DNA from: Bradyrhizobium sp. CB1015
GTDB taxonomy: Bacteria > Pseudomonadota > Alphaproteobacteria > Rhizobiales > Xanthobacteraceae
NCBI RefSeq assembly: GCF_025200925.1
Contig: NZ_CP104174.1
Span: 1,674,001-1,738,000 of the forward strand
Direction: 5' to 3'
Length of the DNA: 64,000 bases
Shown here: positions 1 to 9,214 of the stretch, piece after piece
Layout of the letters: each line of letters opens with the position of its first letter
Position numbering within the stretch: the stretch's first letter is position 1
Notes under the pieces: generated by a model
What the model was told of the DNA's origin: nothing
Database searches by the model: none
The model's input: only the letters and a program-made list of their open reading frames with translations
Position numbers and translations under genes: made by a program

Positions 1-975
1 ACCAATTGCCAGATCGGAGTGTTCGCCTCCTATGTGTCGCGGCATGGCCATGCCTTCATCGATCGCACGCTCTACCGGCCGAAGGAATGGACGGACGCCC
101 CCGCTCGCCTGAAGGCACCGCATGTACCGAGCGATGTGGGCTTTGCGACCCAGCCCAAGATCGCGCGTCGAATGATCGCTCGTGCAATCGCCGCAAGGGC
201 GCCGTTCTCGTTCGTGGCGGCGGACAGCGTGTATGGCACGGGCGAGATCGAAACCCTGCTGCGCGAGGCGGGCAAAGGCTATGTTCTGAGTGTTGCTTCC
301 AATCACGTGTTCCGTTCCTGGGGCAAGCCGCAGCCTGTCGCCGGCACCGCCTCCGCGATCGCGCAGAACCTTCCCAAGAACGCCTGGCGCCGCCGTCAGG
401 CGGAGGGACCAAAGGTCCGCGCTGGCACGACAGGGCCTATCTCGAGTTGGGCCGATCTCGACGTCAGTGAATACAACGACGACCTTGCCGGGGAATGGAC
501 GCGGGGTCTTCTGATCCGCCGCAACATCGCCGACGGCAGCTTGGCCTTCTTCTCCAGTTGGTGCCCCGAGGGCACCTCCATGCAGAAGCTGGTGTCGGTA
601 GAAGGCCATCGCTCGCCCATCGAGGACAGCTTCGAAACCGCCAAGAACGAGCTCGGCCTTGATCACAACGAAAGCCGCTCCTGGCATGGCTGGCATCGCC
701 ATGTCTCACTCGTCATGCTGGCCTTCGCCTTGATGGCCGTCATCCGTCATCGGGCCAATGCTGAGCCAGCGCTCAAAAAACGCGACGCCGGCGCACCAAA
801 CATCGTTCCTGATCCGCTGGTCGATCCAGGAAATCCGTCGCATCGCTATCAAGCTCGCTCAACGGCGCATCTCGATCGACCGTGTTCTCGCATGGTCGCT
901 CTGGCGGCGAGCTCACCAGGCCGACGCTCGCCGCGCTCACCTCGGACGAAAAATGAAACTGTAATGCTAACTTAG
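1..975 (+). pseudogene. IS701-family transposase, 5'-truncated by the window edge and frameshifted
   Basis: The reading frame is already open at base 1 and encodes the catalytic half of a DDE transposase of the IS701 type: an Asp region (ADSVYGTGEIE), a conserved EDSFETAKNELGLDH block containing the catalytic Glu, and a following SWHGWHRHVSLVMLAFA segment. Around the A6 run near 774-780 the family-like C-terminus (RWSIQEIRRIAIKLAQRR...) moves to another frame (758-964), so the protein ends in a frameshifted tail. The terminal bases ACTGTAATGCTAA near 958-970 resemble an IS701-type inverted-repeat end. The element is probably inactive. The first part lies outside the window, so its full length is unknown. 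Confidence 0.8.
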
Positions 976-1020
976 ATGAGCCCAGAGCCTCTCTTCGCGA
1001 AAAGCCTAATCAGTCTCAAA

Positions 1021-3210
1021 TTATCTGACGTCGGACGTGCCAACTGCGTTGTTCAACAAGGACCTACAGAATGCAGGCGTGAGCTTGCCGCGGTGGATCA
1101 CGACGTTTTCGTGCCCCATCGCGGCTCGCGCGCTCTGCCAGTGCCGATTGTAGCCGCGCTGTTCATTGGATTTCACATGGCAAGCGGCGAATTCGGCGTC
1201 AGCCGCCGTCGCCAAATGCCACGCATGTACCGGCCGCTTCGTATGGATGTGCACCCACATCGGATTCGCCGTCGCACCGTTGCGCAGTGCCTTGGGCCGC
1301 AGCTTAATCTCGAACAGCGTCCCCGGATCGCCGCTCAACGCGCGCGGAGGATCCGGAGGCTCCAACTCCCCGGCCGCCCGCAACGCTTCAAGGTATTTCT
1401 GCGAGGGAAAGCCGTAGCTCTTCATGCAATCGATCATGATCGCGGCTCTTTGCCTCTTCAATGAGTTTGCCTGTCCCTGCACCTCGGAATACATCGTCTT
1501 GAGCCGGACTATCTTGTCGTGCACTTCGGGCACTTGCGCGGGCGTGAGCAAGCCACTTCGACGAGGCTCCTCCAACGCGGCTACACAGGCTTCGATCTCG
1601 GCGGCCTGTCGGTGGAGGCGCTCGACGACGATATTTAGGACGTGGTCGGCGTCCTCGGGTTTCATCTGACGCGCTTGCGAGACGGCGCTTTGCTGAGCGG
1701 GCAGATCGAACTGCAAAAGTTCGTCCAATCGCTTGAGCAGTCCCGTCAGCGCTTCTCTGGAGGGCGGAGCCTGCCACATCGTCAGGTTTCCGCTCGCCGA
1801 CGATGACGCCCGCGCGCGGGCCTCCTCCGCGCTCGTGAGTTTCTTTGTACCCAAATCCGAGAGTACGATAACCTTGCGTGTTGAGCCCGTGCCAGCGTCG
1901 GACCCGGCGAGCTGCGGCTCAGCGCCCCCAGCTGTCGAACTCCCCTCGCCTGCGGCCGCTGCGCGCCTGCCTTTGCCCTTCCTGCGCGCTGCAGTGCCTT
2001 CGGCCACCCCGGCAGTATGTTCCGGCAGCACAGCCCAAGCCGGCGGTTCAATCGTGGCGGGTGTCTTTGGCTGAAGTGCCAGCAGCCGCATGACTTCGTC
2101 CGCTGTAAGCCACGCACCTTCCACTATCTGGTCCAGCAATTCTAACGGAACATCGGCTCCCGCTCCGGCGTCCGTCAGGCTGGCAACCATGCCGCTCACT
2201 CCTGATGCAAATTCCGAAAGCCGCTCCATGACTCCTTCCAGAACGTCGCGGTGCTCAGCGTCAAGCGGCGCTCCGTTGCGGTTCATCACGGCCTCGGCCG
2301 TCGAGGCGAATGCCGGAACAACATCCTCGATGAAGGTCCCGAGCAGACGCACTCGCCCGTCTCCATCGATAAGGGCGTCTCTGACGGCTGGTCCCAACCT
2401 GCTCGCTAGGGAGAGCTGCGCGAGAGTGATCTGCGATTCCAGATACTTGTACTTCGTGTTGAGTGCATAGCCGGTATGCAGTCGTAGCGCGGCCTCTTCG
2501 GACTTCCGCAACTCGGGCGTGCTGCTTGGTAGGTCGGCAGTAGCCGCGCAGACGGACTGCATCCGCTCCGAGCGCAATGCCCTCTTTCTCCACCACTCCA
2601 TGCAGTGCTCATAGTAGGGCTCCACGCCTGAAAGCACGCGGTTCAGCTGGTCAGGCGAAGCGGTGCGGATGATCCTGCCGAGCAGGGCTGCTGCTTTATG
2701 TCTGCTCTTCTCCAGGTCATCGAAAATCGCAGCAGCCACGGCGTTACATTCGTCGGCCGCGCCCAGCGTCTCATCGCGGAGCTGGCGAGCCCGATGGTCG
2801 GGCAGAATGCGCCGCGCCAAACCTGGGGGCAGAGCAGCGTAGTAGTCCAGAACTGCTAAGCCTGCTTTGACGACTTGATCGATCAGCTCTTGCCTCTCGG
2901 ACAAGGTCCGGCCGCCCGTGGCTGCCCTACGACAAGTATTAAGGTCCTCAAGCAGGCAGTCCAACGCTCGCTTTGCTGCCTTAACCTCATCTCGTGTTGG
3001 CGCCGCCACATCCGAAGTTGGTTGCCGGTTCACGAGCGGCGCGGTTCTATCTTGAGGCCCGGAGCGCATCCGCTCCACGACGGCCTCGAAAGATTGACTG
3101 CGTTCCCCAGGGACGAGGCCGAACTCCAGGCTCGAACTGCTCGATACCCCAGTGCTGTCGGCTCCTGCAGCTCCAACGTACGATTTGCCAGCTCGGCCGA
3201 TGCCCGTCAT
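1021..3210 (-). CDS. Putative type III secreted effector (729 aa), tts-box controlled
   Basis: The 729-residue soluble protein has no signal peptide or membrane segment. The N-terminus is rich in Ser, Gly and Ala, as in type III secretion substrates. The middle is mainly helical, a low-complexity Ala/Gly/Ser/Arg linker lies around residues 390-440, and a compact C-terminal part (about 625-725) contains MWVHIHTKRPVHAWHL and AACHVKSNEQRG. From memory this tail resembles the HLK/XopP effector family of Ralstonia and Xanthomonas, but I could not check that. The start ATG has a GGAGAT ribosome site 6 bases upstream, and a tts box lies 57 bases upstream, pointing to control by the TtsI regulator (flavonoid to NodD/NodW to TtsI). 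It stands alone between IS remnants. Effector status is well supported; the molecular function is unknown. Confidence 0.75.
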   Translation of the reverse strand: MTGIGRAGKSYVGAAGADSTGVSSSSSLEFGLVPGERSQSFEAVVERMRSGPQDRTAPLVNRQPTSDVAAPTRDEVKAAKRALDCLLEDLNTCRRAATGGRTLSERQELIDQVVKAGLAVLDYYAALPPGLARRILPDHRARQLRDETLGAADECNAVAAAIFDDLEKSRHKAAALLGRIIRTASPDQLNRVLSGVEPYYEHCMEWWRKRALRSERMQSVCAATADLPSSTPELRKSEEAALRLHTGYALNTKYKYLESQITLAQLSLASRLGPAVRDALIDGDGRVRLLGTFIEDVVPAFASTAEAVMNRNGAPLDAEHRDVLEGVMERLSEFASGVSGMVASLTDAGAGADVPLELLDQIVEGAWLTADEVMRLLALQPKTPATIEPPAWAVLPEHTAGVAEGTAARRKGKGRRAAAAGEGSSTAGGAEPQLAGSDAGTGSTRKVIVLSDLGTKKLTSAEEARARASSSASGNLTMWQAPPSREALTGLLKRLDELLQFDLPAQQSAVSQARQMKPEDADHVLNIVVERLHRQAAEIEACVAALEEPRRSGLLTPAQVPEVHDKIVRLKTMYSEVQGQANSLKRQRAAIMIDCMKSYGFPSQKYLEALRAAGELEPPDPPRALSGDPGTLFEIKLRPKALRNGATANPMWVHIHTKRPVHAWHLATAADAEFAACHVKSNEQRGYNRHWQSARAAMGHENVVIHRGKLTPAFCRSLLNNAVGTSDVR

Positions 3211-3254
3211 ATTTTATCTCCGATAGAAGAGTCGAGAATGCGCAGCCTTCCTGG

Positions 3255-3283
3255 CTAAACCGCTTCGCTGACGAGTAGCTGAC
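3255..3283 (-). promoter_or_regulatory. tts box (TtsI-binding promoter element)
   Basis: Read on the minus strand this is GTCAGCTACTCGTCAGC followed by GAAGCG. It matches 13 of 17 positions of the best tts box in this window (GTCAGCTTTTCGAAAGC at 13262). It lies 57 bases upstream of the effector start at 3210, in the correct orientation. Confidence 0.7.
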
Positions 3284-3590
3284 CAAGAGCGTTTTTCCCG
3301 ATGCACAAGCCCATGTCGCCTTGGGTCCACTTCCATCGCAGCTGCTGTGCTGCTGAAGACAGCGATGCCGGGATAACCGCCTCAGCTGCGGGATCATCAC
3401 CTGCGGTACATGACCGCAGCCTGAAGCGCGAAATTTTCGCGAGCGCGCCGGGGGCAGCACACCGCCACTCGACAGCCTTGCATTGGGAGTTCATTTTCCT
3501 CTGGAAATTGCCCGCGATCGGCGCAGCAATAGGTGCGCGGACGTTTCGGGCGAAAATCCGTACGCGGGACATCGCGCATAATCTAGTGTC
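3284..3590. other. Gap between effector promoter and IS630 remnant
   Basis: I see no supported gene here. The bases near 3584-3600 form the outer end of the IS630 remnant. Confidence 0.5.
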
Positions 3591-4455
3591 CTAAACCAGA
3601 AGTTCATGGCCTTTAAGGCCTTGGCTGACACAGTGTAGGCAGAAGCGTTCGATGGAGCTGAGAATGTCGTCAGCTGATTTGGTCCATCGGAATGGGCTGG
3701 GGTCGGCGTTGTGCTGTTCGATGAAGGACGCGATCTCAGTACGTAGCTCCGCCACGCTGCGGTAGATGCCGCGCCTGGTTTTGCGCTCGGTGATGAGGGC
3801 AACGAAACGTTCGACCTGATTGAGCCAGGATGAGCTGGTTGGCGTCAGATGGACTTGCCAGCCCGGTCTTTTGGCCAGCCAGTTACGGATCAGCGGCGTC
3901 TTATGGGTTGCCTAATTGTCCTTGACGAGATGAACGTCCAGATCATCCGGCACGGCGACTTCGATCTCATCAGAAACTTGCGGAATTCTGTGGCCCGTGG
4001 TGCCCGTAACACTTGCCGATGACCCGGCCGGTTGCGATGTCGAGAGCGGCAAATAGCGATGTCGTGCCATGGCGCTTGTAGTCGTGACTGTGGTGTTCCA
4101 CCTGACCAGGTCGCATGCGGAACGAGGGTTGGCTCCGATCCAGCGCCAACATCTGCGGCTTTTCGCCGACACACAGCACGATGGCTCGCTCGGGCGGGAC
4201 TACGTAGAAGCCGACGACGTCGCGAACCTTGGCGACGAAGTCAGGATGGTTTGAAAGCTTGTAGGTCTCCAACCGATGTGGCTGCAGGCCGAAGGTGCGC
4301 CATATCCGCTGTACCGTCGAGACCGACAGTCCACTGGCCCTCGCCATGCTGCGCGAGCTCCAGTGAGTGGCGTTGGGCGGTTTCGTCTCAAGGGTGCGGA
4401 CGATTACTGCCTCGATCCGGGCATCTTCGATCGTGCGCGGCGTCGCTGGTCGACC
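3591..4455 (-). pseudogene. IS630-family transposase remnant
   Basis: The minus strand encodes a recognisable IS630 transposase. A helix-turn-helix linker (ATHWSSRSMARASGLSVSTVQRIW) precedes a VVPPERAIVLCVGEKPQ segment, HDYKRHGTTSLFAALD, and the C-terminal block TSSSWLNQVERFVALITERK, ending HELLV-stop at 3591. The gene is dead: there are two frame changes around 3950-4000 and an in-frame TAG at 3912-3914 where the family has Tyr (DN-stop-ATHK). The N-terminal part is replaced at about 4450 by a piece of IS701. The canonical DEKSQ motif reads GEKPQ, a further sign of decay. Confidence 0.8.
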
Positions 4456-4585
4456 AAGGAAACCCGTCGCATCGCTATCAAGCTCGCTCAACGGCGCATC
4501 TCAATCGACCGTGTTCTCGCATGGTCGCTCTGGCGGCGAGCTCACCAGACCGCGGACGCACGGCGCGCTCACCTAATGCTAGGAA
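4445..4585 (+). repeat. Duplicate 3' end of the IS701-type element
   Basis: About 120 bases here (from GGTCGACCAAGGAAACCCGT to the TAATGCTA end) are nearly identical to 822-970 of the truncated IS701 copy at the window start, in the same orientation. The copy lacks roughly 20 bases before its TAATGCTA terminus. It abuts the 5' side of the IS630 transposase and removed its N-terminus, so this is a second, mostly deleted IS701 insertion. Confidence 0.75.
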
Positions 4586-4799
4586 CAGACGCATGTGGCG
4601 ACAAACCCGAGCCGCCTCACCGCCGGAAAACGTGGCTGCACATCTGCGCTCAAGGCTTCCGGGGGCCGTCGCCCATGATGGGCGAGAGAGCCTCGTCGAC
4701 ATGTCGAATTGGCATCACGGCGTTGGCGACGCCGTCGGATTCGCAATTGAAACGCGCGCCAGAAGACCTTCCTTGCCTCCCGTAAGCCCGTACTCCTCT

Positions 4800-5860
4800 G
4801 CAGGCTTGCCGTCGAGTTTGGCCGCTTCGGCGACGCCCTTCGAGCGTCTTGAAAGTGTCATCCGAAAGACGCAGGGCGCCAACACCAAGCCGTCGTCGCC
4901 ATCTGGCTCCGCGTTCCCACCCTTCCATCCACGCAAAGCCTAAGTCGCTACTACGTTTGACGGCATTGAATGCTTGAATGAGCGCGCCAGCTTGGTTGAT
5001 CTCTTTTTTTGACTTATCCGCAAAGAACACATTCCTTTTGGTCGCGATGATCAGTTTGTGGACGGCATAGCGCTCCGGGGCCGGTACAAGGACCGGCACG
5101 CCGGCGTCGTGCAAGACAAGAGGGCGGATGGGCTCATGGATCAGTTAGTCTAGGAGCCGCAACACCTGCGCTCCTACGGACGGCCCCAATGACATCTGCG
5201 TCAGTCTGGAGGAGTAGTCCTCGTCGCCACGGTTTGGTGTAAGGAATTCGACCTTGAGCCGGTGGCATTGGCAAAACCGCTGAACAGCTTGGTTTCATCG
5301 GGGGAGAATGAGGGCGCAGATGTCGGATCCACCTTTTTCAGGATCTCTTCGATGTCGGGCATGCTTTCATCGATCCAGATCGAGATGCCGTAAAATTTCG
5401 CGATGTCCATATCCTCGGTCGTCACGAGCTCGTCGGGCAGCTTGAGGCCGACTACGCCGCTGTATGTCCGATAGGCCATCGAACCGACGAGCGTGGCGCG
5501 AATCCGGAAAAGTCCCGCGCGTGCGAGTTCGTTGACGACGACACCTTCCATGTGGGGAGGAGCAGGGTAGCCGGCCCGCCTCAACTTCGCTGCCAGCTCG
5601 CGTCGCGCGCTATAGCCAATCTTGGTGCGCTGGAAAGCTTCCGCGCGTTGGCAATCTCGGGATCATCGGTCGGACAGACATATTGAGGGTCGTCTTCGTC
5701 GGTCCCTCGCCACCGAGGGCGCGTAGGTCTTCTAGCAATAGTATTCGCGGCGGCTCGCTTCTGTTTTGAGAAAGGTCTGGTTTTCCGGAGCGGCTCGCGA
5801 GCCGCAATAACATCTCTCGAGCGATTCGGCGGCTTGATCGTGCAAATCCGCCTCAACGGA
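4800..5860 (-). pseudogene. Degenerate nucleotidyltransferase (GSU2403-like family)
   Basis: Fragments in three frames of the minus strand assemble into one protein: DDPQYVCPTDDPEIANARK, then RRAGYPAPPHMEGVVVNELARAGLFRIRATLVGSMAYRTYSGVVG, a TTEDMDIAKFYGISI segment and KVDPTSAPSFSPDETKLFSGF, then LIHEPIRPLVLHDAGVPVLVPAPERYAVHKLIIATKR. This order and wording fit the GSU2403 nucleotidyltransferase-fold family. Frame changes near 5635 and 5260 and an in-frame TAA near 5147 (LLD-stop-LIHEP) show it is inactive. It is a relic of a non-symbiotic gene stranded in the island. Confidence 0.65.
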
Positions 5861-5904
5861 GGCCGTCGAAAAACTGAGGCCCGAGATCACCGACCGCAAG
5901 CAGC

Positions 5905-6455
5905 GCGAAGCCCGCGCTCGCCGTACGCGAGACGCGCAATCAGGCCGACCAGTTCACTAAGCGCCTGCGGGCCATTCTGGCCGACCTGAAGCGCGTCCGA
6001 CGGACCGTCATGGAGTCGAAAACAGTCGCTACCCGGCTGGCAGCCTTTTTCGAGGAGTTAGTCGAGTCCTGCTGAAGGATTTCGAGTCCATCCTCACCGT
6101 TAACCATCCGTACCGCTTCCGCGACGCCATCGTCGATCTCGCGCGGAGCTACACCCCGGAAACCATGCAGGTCCTTGCCGAGGAGTACACAGCTTCCAGC
6201 ATGGCAGCCGACATCGAGGACGGTCGAATGGCCGCTGCCGACGACCTGCTGGCCATCGAAAGCATCTTCGATCAGATCGGGGAGATGTTCGACAGGATCG
6301 AGGCCTTCCGCAAGCAGCTCGAAGCCCGGGTCCGCAGCACCCTTAGTACGCCGAGCGGATCGGGCAGGGACTCGTCGGCCGGGCCGGCGACCTGGTGCGA
6401 CGCCTGGATGCCCTACTGCGGGACGGCAGGCACCACAAGGCGCCAATCGAATGGA
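5905..6455 (+). pseudogene. Degenerate coding relic, possibly a Wadjet JetA-family (DUF5716) fragment
   Basis: Three consecutive frames on the plus strand read as one helical protein: KRLRAILADLKRVRRTVMESKTVATRLAAFFEE, then (after a stop at about 6073) LLKDFESILTVNHPYRFRDAIVDLARSY and a long acidic helix (ADDLLAIESIFDQIGEMFDRIEAFRKQLEARV), then GQGLVGRAGDLVRRLDALLRDG. The pattern, especially NHPYRFRD followed by the FDRIEAFRKQLE helix, reminds me of JetA of Wadjet plasmid-defence systems. No JetB, JetC or JetD genes are nearby. The identification is tentative; that it is a broken gene is clear from the frame changes. Confidence 0.4.
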
Positions 6456-6935
6456 GCATGACTTCGTTCAATCCGTGCCCGGCAATCAGCGCCGCGATCC
6501 TGGCCACGAGAACAAGATTCTCGACGACTGCATCTTTTACAGCCTGCAGACGACCGCAGAATTCATCCAGGCGAGCGGAGGCCGCTCACCAATGAGCGAG
6601 TTCAGCTTCGGGAAGCAGCTGTCCTCAAGCGAGACGCGCGCCGCGCCAGCCTGACGAAGCTTGCGTGCGAGGAGGCGAGCATTGTTGAAACTGCCGAAGC
6701 TGCCATCCCCGTCAACGAGCACAGCTAGCTCTGTCGAGTCCACCATACGTTCGACGCTCTGGACGAGCTGGCTCCATGAAGCTTCATTGGCATCACGATA
6801 GCTCAGCGAGCTGGCAATCGACCGACCAGAGCCCAGAGCCCCTTAAATCCTGAGCGCTGGGCGATTGTGGCGGAAAGGCCATCATGGGCTTCCATCAAAA
6901 CGAGAGCTTATCATTCGAGCAGTCCTGGGCACGAA
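6456..6935 (-). pseudogene. Phosphoenolpyruvate phosphomutase (isocitrate lyase superfamily) remnant
   Basis: The minus strand carries the N-terminal half of a PEP mutase-like enzyme in shifted frames: MEAHDGLSATIAQRSGFKG, SLSYRDANEASWSQ, VERMVDSTELAVLVDGDGSFGSFNNARLLARKL, LEDSCFPKLNSLIG, and after another shift DEFCGRLQAVKDAVVENLVLVARI. Intact enzymes have the metal-binding motif VLVDGDTGFGNFNN and an EDKxFPK loop; here both have changed residues (SFGS, EDSCFPK). The sequence stops where the preceding relic begins, near 6455. PEP mutase makes phosphonopyruvate, the entry to C-P bond compounds; this copy cannot be functional. Confidence 0.7.
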
Positions 6936-7492
6936 GCATTTCCACAGGCGAGGGCCGCGCGCGTCGTTGACCTGCGGTGGACCGAACGCCTCTAGCTTGA
7001 TGCTGCATGCATAGATCCTGTAAGCCGACCTAGATTGCCACCAACGTCGCTGCTCATATTTTTTCGGCGTGATGCCGCTCAATGAACAGCATTGGTAGTT
7101 TATTGGGACCGCAAAGGCTTGCATGATCGCCATAGGAGGCGCGCCGAACGCAAAGCTTTCGCTATAGGTTGATTGACATCGCGCCTAAGGCTGGAAAGAA
7201 GGGCTTTGGATGCAAAATGAATGACCTGGGTTCGCGAGCCCGTGCTACGCCTCGAGAGAGAATTCCCACACTCCTTCGGGGGAGGAGTGCTTAGGGAAAG
7301 GGTGATATCCGGCTCACATAGATTTAGACGAAAATATCGACAGCCACGGATGTCGTAATGCTGCCGTCGGATTGACGACAATGTCGAAAGCCCGTCGATA
7401 GGGCTACAGCAGGATGGCAGCCTCGTGCGAATGGAGCGGCAATCGCCGAACAACTTGTCCTGCCTCGCCGACAGTTTGCTGGCGCCACTGAG
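6936..7492. other. Stretch without supported gene
   Basis: Open frames on both strands here have no recognisable motif, ribosome site or conserved-looking composition. The last 100 bases are the upstream region of the sigma-54 element at 7493; I looked there for TGT-N10-ACA and found none. Confidence 0.4.
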
Positions 7493-7508
7493 TGGTATGG
7501 CATTTGCT
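7493..7508 (+). promoter_or_regulatory. Probable sigma-54 (-24/-12) promoter
   Basis: TGGTATGGCATTTGCT fits the RpoN consensus TGGYACR-N4-TTGCW with one change outside the invariant GG and GC, which are exactly 10 bases apart. It lies 37 bases before the start codon of the LuxR-type HTH gene. No perfect NifA upstream site was found within 150 bases, so the activator is unknown. Confidence 0.55.
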
Positions 7509-7544
7509 GATGCTTTCCTGTTCTCTGGACTACAGGAGAAATTC

Positions 7545-7754
7545 ATGGCGGATAGGCAAGAGGTTGTGCTGTCGGAACGGGAAAGACAGTGTTTGCGATG
7601 GGTCGAGGAAGGGAAGTCATCCTGGGCTATCGGAGTGATCCTGAAAGTGAGCCTGAACACCGTCAACTTTCATGTCAAGAATGCGATGCGAAAGTTGGAA
7701 ACGACCAGCCGGACGCAGTGCGTCGTCAAGGCGCGGCGTTTGGGTCTTCTTTAA
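7545..7754 (+). CDS. Stand-alone LuxR-type (GerE) DNA-binding protein, 69 aa
   Basis: Starting at the ATG at 7545, which has an AGGAG ribosome site 7 bases upstream, the product consists almost entirely of a LuxR-family HTH: LSERERQCLRWVEEGKSS (scaffold helices), a recognition region LKVSLNTVNFHVKNAMRKL, and the tail TTSRTQCVVKARRLGLL. There is no autoinducer-binding or receiver domain. The frame is open back to 7425, but the dedicated Shine-Dalgarno and the sigma-54 element 37 bases upstream favour the short form. It could be a domain fragment of a quorum-sensing regulator, or a functional small regulator able to bind DNA or interfere with full-length LuxR proteins. The DNA-binding assignment is secure; the target is unknown. 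Confidence 0.7.
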   Translation: MADRQEVVLSERERQCLRWVEEGKSSWAIGVILKVSLNTVNFHVKNAMRKLETTSRTQCVVKARRLGLL

Positions 7755-8520
7755 GCCGCGGTTTCGGTGGCGCTGTGGCGAATACAAGGACGTCGCGTGG
7801 CAAGTGTACAGCGATGATAGAGGTGCTGATACTATGAACAGTGCGTGCTTCCATGTCATCGCTGATTGCGACGGTGAGGCGCAACGTGGACAAGGTAATC
7901 AAGCTAACGGCGCACGCGCATCACACTCTTGAAAGCTGGACGGTCGGTCGAATTCCAATGTCCGTCCTCCCCTTACCGTCGTAGCGGTTCGATATGTGTC
8001 GGAAGCGGAAATCTTAGTGATCATAGCGGCTGACGTGCTGAAATGGTGATCACCCAAACGCGGCTCGGACGGCGCGGGCCGCACCCTAAGTCGGCAATGA
8101 TGGTCGGCAGACGCATTTCCAAAACACGCTGCTGGTAGAAGTTGGACGAACCATGACTCTGCGCGCTTAACCAAGTTCGGGTGATTCCTCACGAAACGTT
8201 GCTGGCTTAGTGACCGATACTTCGCGGACCATCAATGCAGACGTCGTGTTTTTGGATTATTGGGGCGTGTTCGATGCGTGCAACTCTCTTGTGAACCGTT
8301 CGCCGCGGCAACTGAAGCGAAGGTCAAATCGCCATCCGGATCCACAGGAATGGAAGCGAAGTGCGGTCGCGTCAGGGGCTTTCTATCGTTTGCATATTGG
8401 GCGACAGCTAGGCGATCCGACAGAAAAATGAGACGAGACCTTCGCATCCATGCCGCGATGTTTTTTGCCGCTGCTCTTGATGGCCGGAAGACTCTTCGCT
8501 AGATCACAACGGTTCACTAT
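7755..8520. other. Stretch without supported gene
   Basis: No motif-bearing frame was found. The last bases include the leader and the GGAGGTG ribosome site (8521) of the cold-shock gene. Confidence 0.4.
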
Positions 8521-8532
8521 GGAGGTGCCGAC

Positions 8533-8739
8533 GTGGCAATGGGTATTGTGAAGTGGTTCAATCCGACCAAGGGTTATGGATTCATCAGGCCCGAGGATGG
8601 AGGCCCCGATGTCTTCGTGCACGTCAGTGCCGTGGAAAAGGCCGGTTACACCACTCTCGAAGAGGGGGCCCGCGTAAGTTATCAGCCCAAGGCCGGGCGT
8701 ACGGGCAAGATCTCAGCTGAAGATCTCCGGGTTGGCTGA
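8533..8739 (+). CDS. Cold-shock domain protein (CspA family)
   Basis: This 68-residue single-domain OB-fold protein binds single-stranded RNA and DNA as a chaperone that melts secondary structure. Both RNP motifs are visible: KGYGFI (RNP1, residues about 13-18) and VFVHVSA (RNP2, about 27-33). Length and sequence match the family throughout. The start is GTG at 8533 (giving the usual MAMG opening), with GGAGGTG ending 6 bases upstream; ATG at 8539 is the alternative. The flanks hold no recognisable partner. Regulation (cold, stationary phase or symbiosis) cannot be read from the sequence. Confidence 0.92.
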   Translation: MAMGIVKWFNPTKGYGFIRPEDGGPDVFVHVSAVEKAGYTTLEEGARVSYQPKAGRTGKISAEDLRVG

Positions 8740-9214
8740 TCGAAAGACGGATGACGCCTCGGACGAGAGCGGGGTCTCTGTCTCGGGTTGATGAGGATAG
8801 TTGTCAGGTAGTGGTGAGGTCTTGCTGACGTGACCACTCCCCTTCTCAGCTGAAGCAACATAGCCGAGGCGTACGCCGTCCAGGCATTGGGATTGCGACA
8901 CCGGTGAAGCGCTGTTGGCGCAGAGCCGTCAGTCCCGCGACAAATAGTTCTCGATGCGGGCTGGTAGAGATTGTGGTTCGAGTGCGGTGATTGTTTCATC
9001 ACGAGAGCCGAGCTAGAAAGGCGCGTCAGCATAGCGCCGCACCGTGCTCTGCCGCAGAGTCTGGCGCGTCTGCTCTGCCTGAACTGCCTACTGAAGATGG
9101 TCCGGAATTTATTGCCTCTCATGCGCCGCCTGAGGCACGAACTCGTCCTGGACCTCCATCAAAGCCGTCAGGCTCGACGCGGAGGATTGTCCACGCTCTG
9201 CTCCTTCTTTCCAC
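8740..9214. other. Stretch without supported gene
   Basis: I see no convincing coding frame, RNA gene or repeat here. Confidence 0.4.

Noticed and set aside
6788..6803. GG-N10-GC string TGGCATCACGATAGCT
   Set aside because: It lies inside the PEP mutase relic, lacks the TTGC half and has no enhancer.
7100..7666. 188-residue minus-strand frame
   Set aside because: It is antisense to the LuxR-type HTH gene and low in protein-like character.
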